Made by a program: the position numbers and the translations under genes. From NCBI GenBank assembly GCA_964625865.1, contig CAZVEV010000352.1, forward strand, positions 1 to 5,745: a stretch of DNA of 5,745 nucleotides. Direction: 5' to 3'. Below the pieces are notes generated by a model, which saw only the letters and a program-made list of their open reading frames with translations, had not been told where the DNA came from and ran no database searches. Below are positions 3,628 to 5,745 of this stretch, in pieces. How positions within the stretch are numbered: position 1 is the stretch's first letter; every line of letters starts with the position of its first letter. The DNA is from CAZVEV01 sp964625865. Its GTDB lineage: Bacteria > Planctomycetota > Phycisphaerae > SM23-33.

Positions 3628-5745
3628 CTACGCCATCTGCTCCTGTCGCCGCCGGTCGCGGCGCCAGGGACGAAGGACGCCCTTCGAGTCGAGGTAAGCC
3701 TCGCAGCGGGTCATCATGCCGGCGTCGTTGGAATGGCCGTCGAACTGCAGGGTCAGGAACGGCTTGCCGGATGCACGCCGGACGAAATGCTTGATGAACG
3801 AGTCGGGCCCGCACTTGAAGTTCGTGATGTAGATGATGTGCAGGTTCGGGTGGTCGGCGACGATCCGGGCCGCCGCCAGCACGCGGCGCCCGAGTTCCCA
3901 GTACATCGCGTCGTTCACGCCGCGCACGTCGACGGCCTCGGTGTCCAGGAAGTCCAGCGGGATGCAGTTGACGCCGTAGTAGTCCCGCAGCTTGCGGGCG
4001 ACCGAGAGGTTCACGCCCGCGTCGTGGATGTTGTAGGGCCTGCCGACGATCACGATACCCATCTCGTCGGTCCGCCCCAGCGTATCCATCGCCCGGGCGC
4101 CCGCGTCGAGAATGGCCTCGCCGAACGCGTCCTGCGCCCGGAACGCCTCGGCGACAGCCCGGTCGACCGTCCGCCCGGGGACGCCCAGGGGCTTGAAGAA
4201 CCGCCTGAGGGCCCTGGTCACAACAGATCGCCCCTCGCGGAAGCGGAGTTGCGGGCTGAGGAATCGCTCGGCATGGGCTTCCAGCCCCGGCGCGCGACGC
4301 ATGACGAAGGGCATCGTCTGGTGCCACGGACACAAGTGCGACTCGGTATCCATCCACTGCGTCTCGTAGGAGATCACGTTGGGCACGAAGATCAGGTCCA
4401 CGTCGTCACGGGCGGCCAGCTCGGCGACGTGACCGTGGGCCACGATGATCGGGAAGCACGGCTCGGCGACCACGCAGTCGATGCCCGCCTGGACGGTCCG
4501 CTTGTTCGTCGGGTCCGACAGGACGGTGCGGAACCCGCAGTGGGCGAAGAACGTCCGCCAGAACGGCAGGGATTCCATGGCGAACATGGTCCGCGGGATG
4601 CCCACCACGCGGGCGTTCTCGCCGGCCGGCGGCAGGGCCGAGGTGTCCAGAAGCCGTTCCTCGCGGAAGGCGAACAGGTCGTCGATCACCGGGGCGCGGG
4701 CGGCGGTGGCGCGCTTGCGGAAGCGGTCGGAGCACTTGTCGCCCCAGTAGGTCTTCTCGCCCTCGACGTTGAATTCCTGGATCTGGCAGGCGTTGGTGCA
4801 GCCGTTGCACGTGAACTCGCGGAGCGTGTAGTCGACGCGGGTCATGTCGTAGCCGCGGAACCGCGAGGGGGCCGCGGAGTCGGCGTCGCTTTCGAGGTCC
4901 GACACGTACGTCCCCAGCGACCGCGCCTGGGCGGCGGACTCGGCGGCCTGGCCGCCGGCGAGCATCTTGTCACGGGCCAGCAGGGCCGCGCCGATCGCGC
5001 CGATCACCCCGTTAAACGGCGGGACGATGATCTCGGCGCCCGTGACAGCTGCAAACGCCGCCGCCACCGCGTCGTTGTAGGCCGTCCCGCCCTGGAAGAA
5101 GATGCACTGGCCGATCTTCCGCCCGCGGACGACGCGGTTGATGTAATTGTACACCACCGAATACGCCAGCCCCGCCACGAGGTCCGGCTTGTCGGCGCCG
5201 CGCTGCATGTAGCTGTTGACGTCCCGCTCCATGAAGACCGTACACCGCTCGCCGAGGCGGATCGGGGCCTCGCTGGACAGCGCCATCTCGGCGAACTGGC
5301 CCTTGATGGCGATATCGAGTTCCTCGGCCCGCTCTTCCAGGAAGCTGCCCGTGCCGGCTGCACACGCCTCGTTCATCGTGAAGTCCACCACGATGCCGTC
5401 CTCGAGCGAGATGTACTTGGAGTCCTGCCCGCCGATCTCGAAGATCGTGTCCGGCGTGCGTCCGGATAGCATCGTCTCGCCGACGAACGTCGCGCCGGTC
5501 TTGTGGGCGGTAATCTCGTCGTTGATCGTGTCGGCCCCCACCAGCTCGCCGATCAACTCCCTGCCCGAACCGGTCGTGCCCACCCCGCGGACCTGCACCG
5601 AATCGCCCAACTCGGCTTCGATCTGCTTCAGCGCGTCGGTGACCACTTCGATCGGACGCCCCTGCGTGCGGGTGTAGATCTCGGTGATCACCTGCCCGGC
5701 CAGGTCGATCAGCACGACGGTGGTCGACACGCTGCCGATGTCGAT
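3628..5745 (-). CDS. 2-hydroxyacyl-CoA dehydratase-type activase, large fused form, N-terminus missing
   Basis: The frame is open from the right edge (first residues IDIGSVSTTVVLID) to the TAG at 3628-3630: 705 residues visible. The GTG at 5730 lies inside the first phosphate-binding motif and is not the start. Residues 1-260 are a BadF/BadG/BcrA/BcrD ATPase domain of the ASKHA fold: DIGSVST (2-8), GTTGSG (56-61), EIGGQDSKYI (103-112). Cys128 (NEACAAG) and Cys168 (ERCTVF) are 40 apart, matching the two cysteines by which dimeric activases such as HgdC hold one [4Fe-4S] cluster. CNGCTNAC (313-320) plus Cys338 could bind a second metal centre. From about 380 a DUF2229-like region follows (VVGIPRTMF, AEPCFPIIVAHGHV), then a C-terminal part with VGRPYNIHDAGVN and ITNFKCGPDSF. 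Known: activases use ATP to inject a low-potential electron into (R)-2-hydroxyacyl-CoA dehydratases or benzoyl-CoA reductases. The sequence resembles the second ATPase copy of large double-activase proteins, so a first copy probably lies outside. No dehydratase partner is in view. Confidence 0.88.
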   Translation of the reverse strand: MDIGSVSTTVVLIDLAGQVITEIYTRTQGRPIEVVTDALKQIEAELGDSVQVRGVGTTGSGRELIGELVGADTINDEITAHKTGATFVGETMLSGRTPDTIFEIGGQDSKYISLEDGIVVDFTMNEACAAGTGSFLEERAEELDIAIKGQFAEMALSSEAPIRLGERCTVFMERDVNSYMQRGADKPDLVAGLAYSVVYNYINRVVRGRKIGQCIFFQGGTAYNDAVAAAFAAVTGAEIIVPPFNGVIGAIGAALLARDKMLAGGQAAESAAQARSLGTYVSDLESDADSAAPSRFRGYDMTRVDYTLREFTCNGCTNACQIQEFNVEGEKTYWGDKCSDRFRKRATAARAPVIDDLFAFREERLLDTSALPPAGENARVVGIPRTMFAMESLPFWRTFFAHCGFRTVLSDPTNKRTVQAGIDCVVAEPCFPIIVAHGHVAELAARDDVDLIFVPNVISYETQWMDTESHLCPWHQTMPFVMRRAPGLEAHAERFLSPQLRFREGRSVVTRALRRFFKPLGVPGRTVDRAVAEAFRAQDAFGEAILDAGARAMDTLGRTDEMGIVIVGRPYNIHDAGVNLSVARKLRDYYGVNCIPLDFLDTEAVDVRGVNDAMYWELGRRVLAAARIVADHPNLHIIYITNFKCGPDSFIKHFVRRASGKPFLTLQFDGHSNDAGMMTRCEAYLDSKGVLRPWRRDRRRQEQMA

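Noticed and set aside
3733..5469. 578-codon open frame on the plus strand
   Set aside because: It is antisense to the activase. The translation is rich in Val, Asp, His, Arg and Gly with no recognisable domain, a shadow of codon bias.
5728..5730. GTG as start of the activase
   Set aside because: The residues before it (IDIGS) complete the phosphate-binding motif and the frame stays open to the window edge, so the true start is outside.

Overview
The window is high-GC bacterial DNA with four protein genes and no phage, IS, CRISPR, tRNA or rRNA signal. The gene mix suggests a member of the Planctomycetota, perhaps an anaerobic or Phycisphaerae-like lineage. It combines a PEP-CTERM sorted surface protein, a Gfo/Idh/MocA oxidoreductase with a Tat-like N-terminus, and a large 2-hydroxyacyl-CoA dehydratase-type activase. 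This is inference from gene content only: PEP-CTERM proteins also occur in Verrucomicrobiota, Cyanobacteria and Proteobacteria.

Layout. Positions 3-326 (+) hold the C-terminal part of a short-chain dehydrogenase/reductase whose start lies off the left edge. A 9-bp hairpin (350-369) is followed at once by a well-formed sigma70-type promoter (TTGACA, 16 bp, extended TGC-TATGGT). Next comes a structured leader of about 128 nt, then a secreted 504-residue protein (537-2051, +). That protein is built from three tandem 152-residue copies of a phage-tail-collar / microcystin-dependent-protein type unit and ends in a PEP-CTERM sorting tail. After 33 bp, with its own candidate promoter, comes a 434-residue Gfo/Idh/MocA oxidoreductase (2085-3389, +). 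The minus strand from the right edge to 3628 encodes the last 705 residues of a large BadF/BadG/BcrA/D-type activase fused to a DUF2229-like and a C-terminal dehydratase-related region; its N-terminus is outside the window.

The 238-bp gap between the convergent oxidoreductase and activase genes (3390-3627) is the most interesting non-coding part. It holds a hairpin just after the oxidoreductase stop, then a near-consensus promoter (TTGATA, 17 bp, TATTAT). The predicted start is followed immediately by two hairpins with C-rich loops, the second ending in a terminator-like TATTTT. This is a good candidate for an undescribed small RNA of about 75 nt, with an architecture resembling C-rich-loop sRNAs such as actinobacterial 6C RNA. 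The rest of the gap (3539-3627) shows a G-run and only weak inverted repeats.

The genes do not form an obvious pathway. Each plus-strand gene after the SDR has its own candidate promoter, so they are probably independent transcription units. The collar-repeat protein is a surface or extracellular protein, the oxidoreductase a likely sugar or polyol-type dehydrogenase, and the activase an ATP-driven electron donor for a (2-hydroxy)acyl-CoA dehydratase-like partner not present here.
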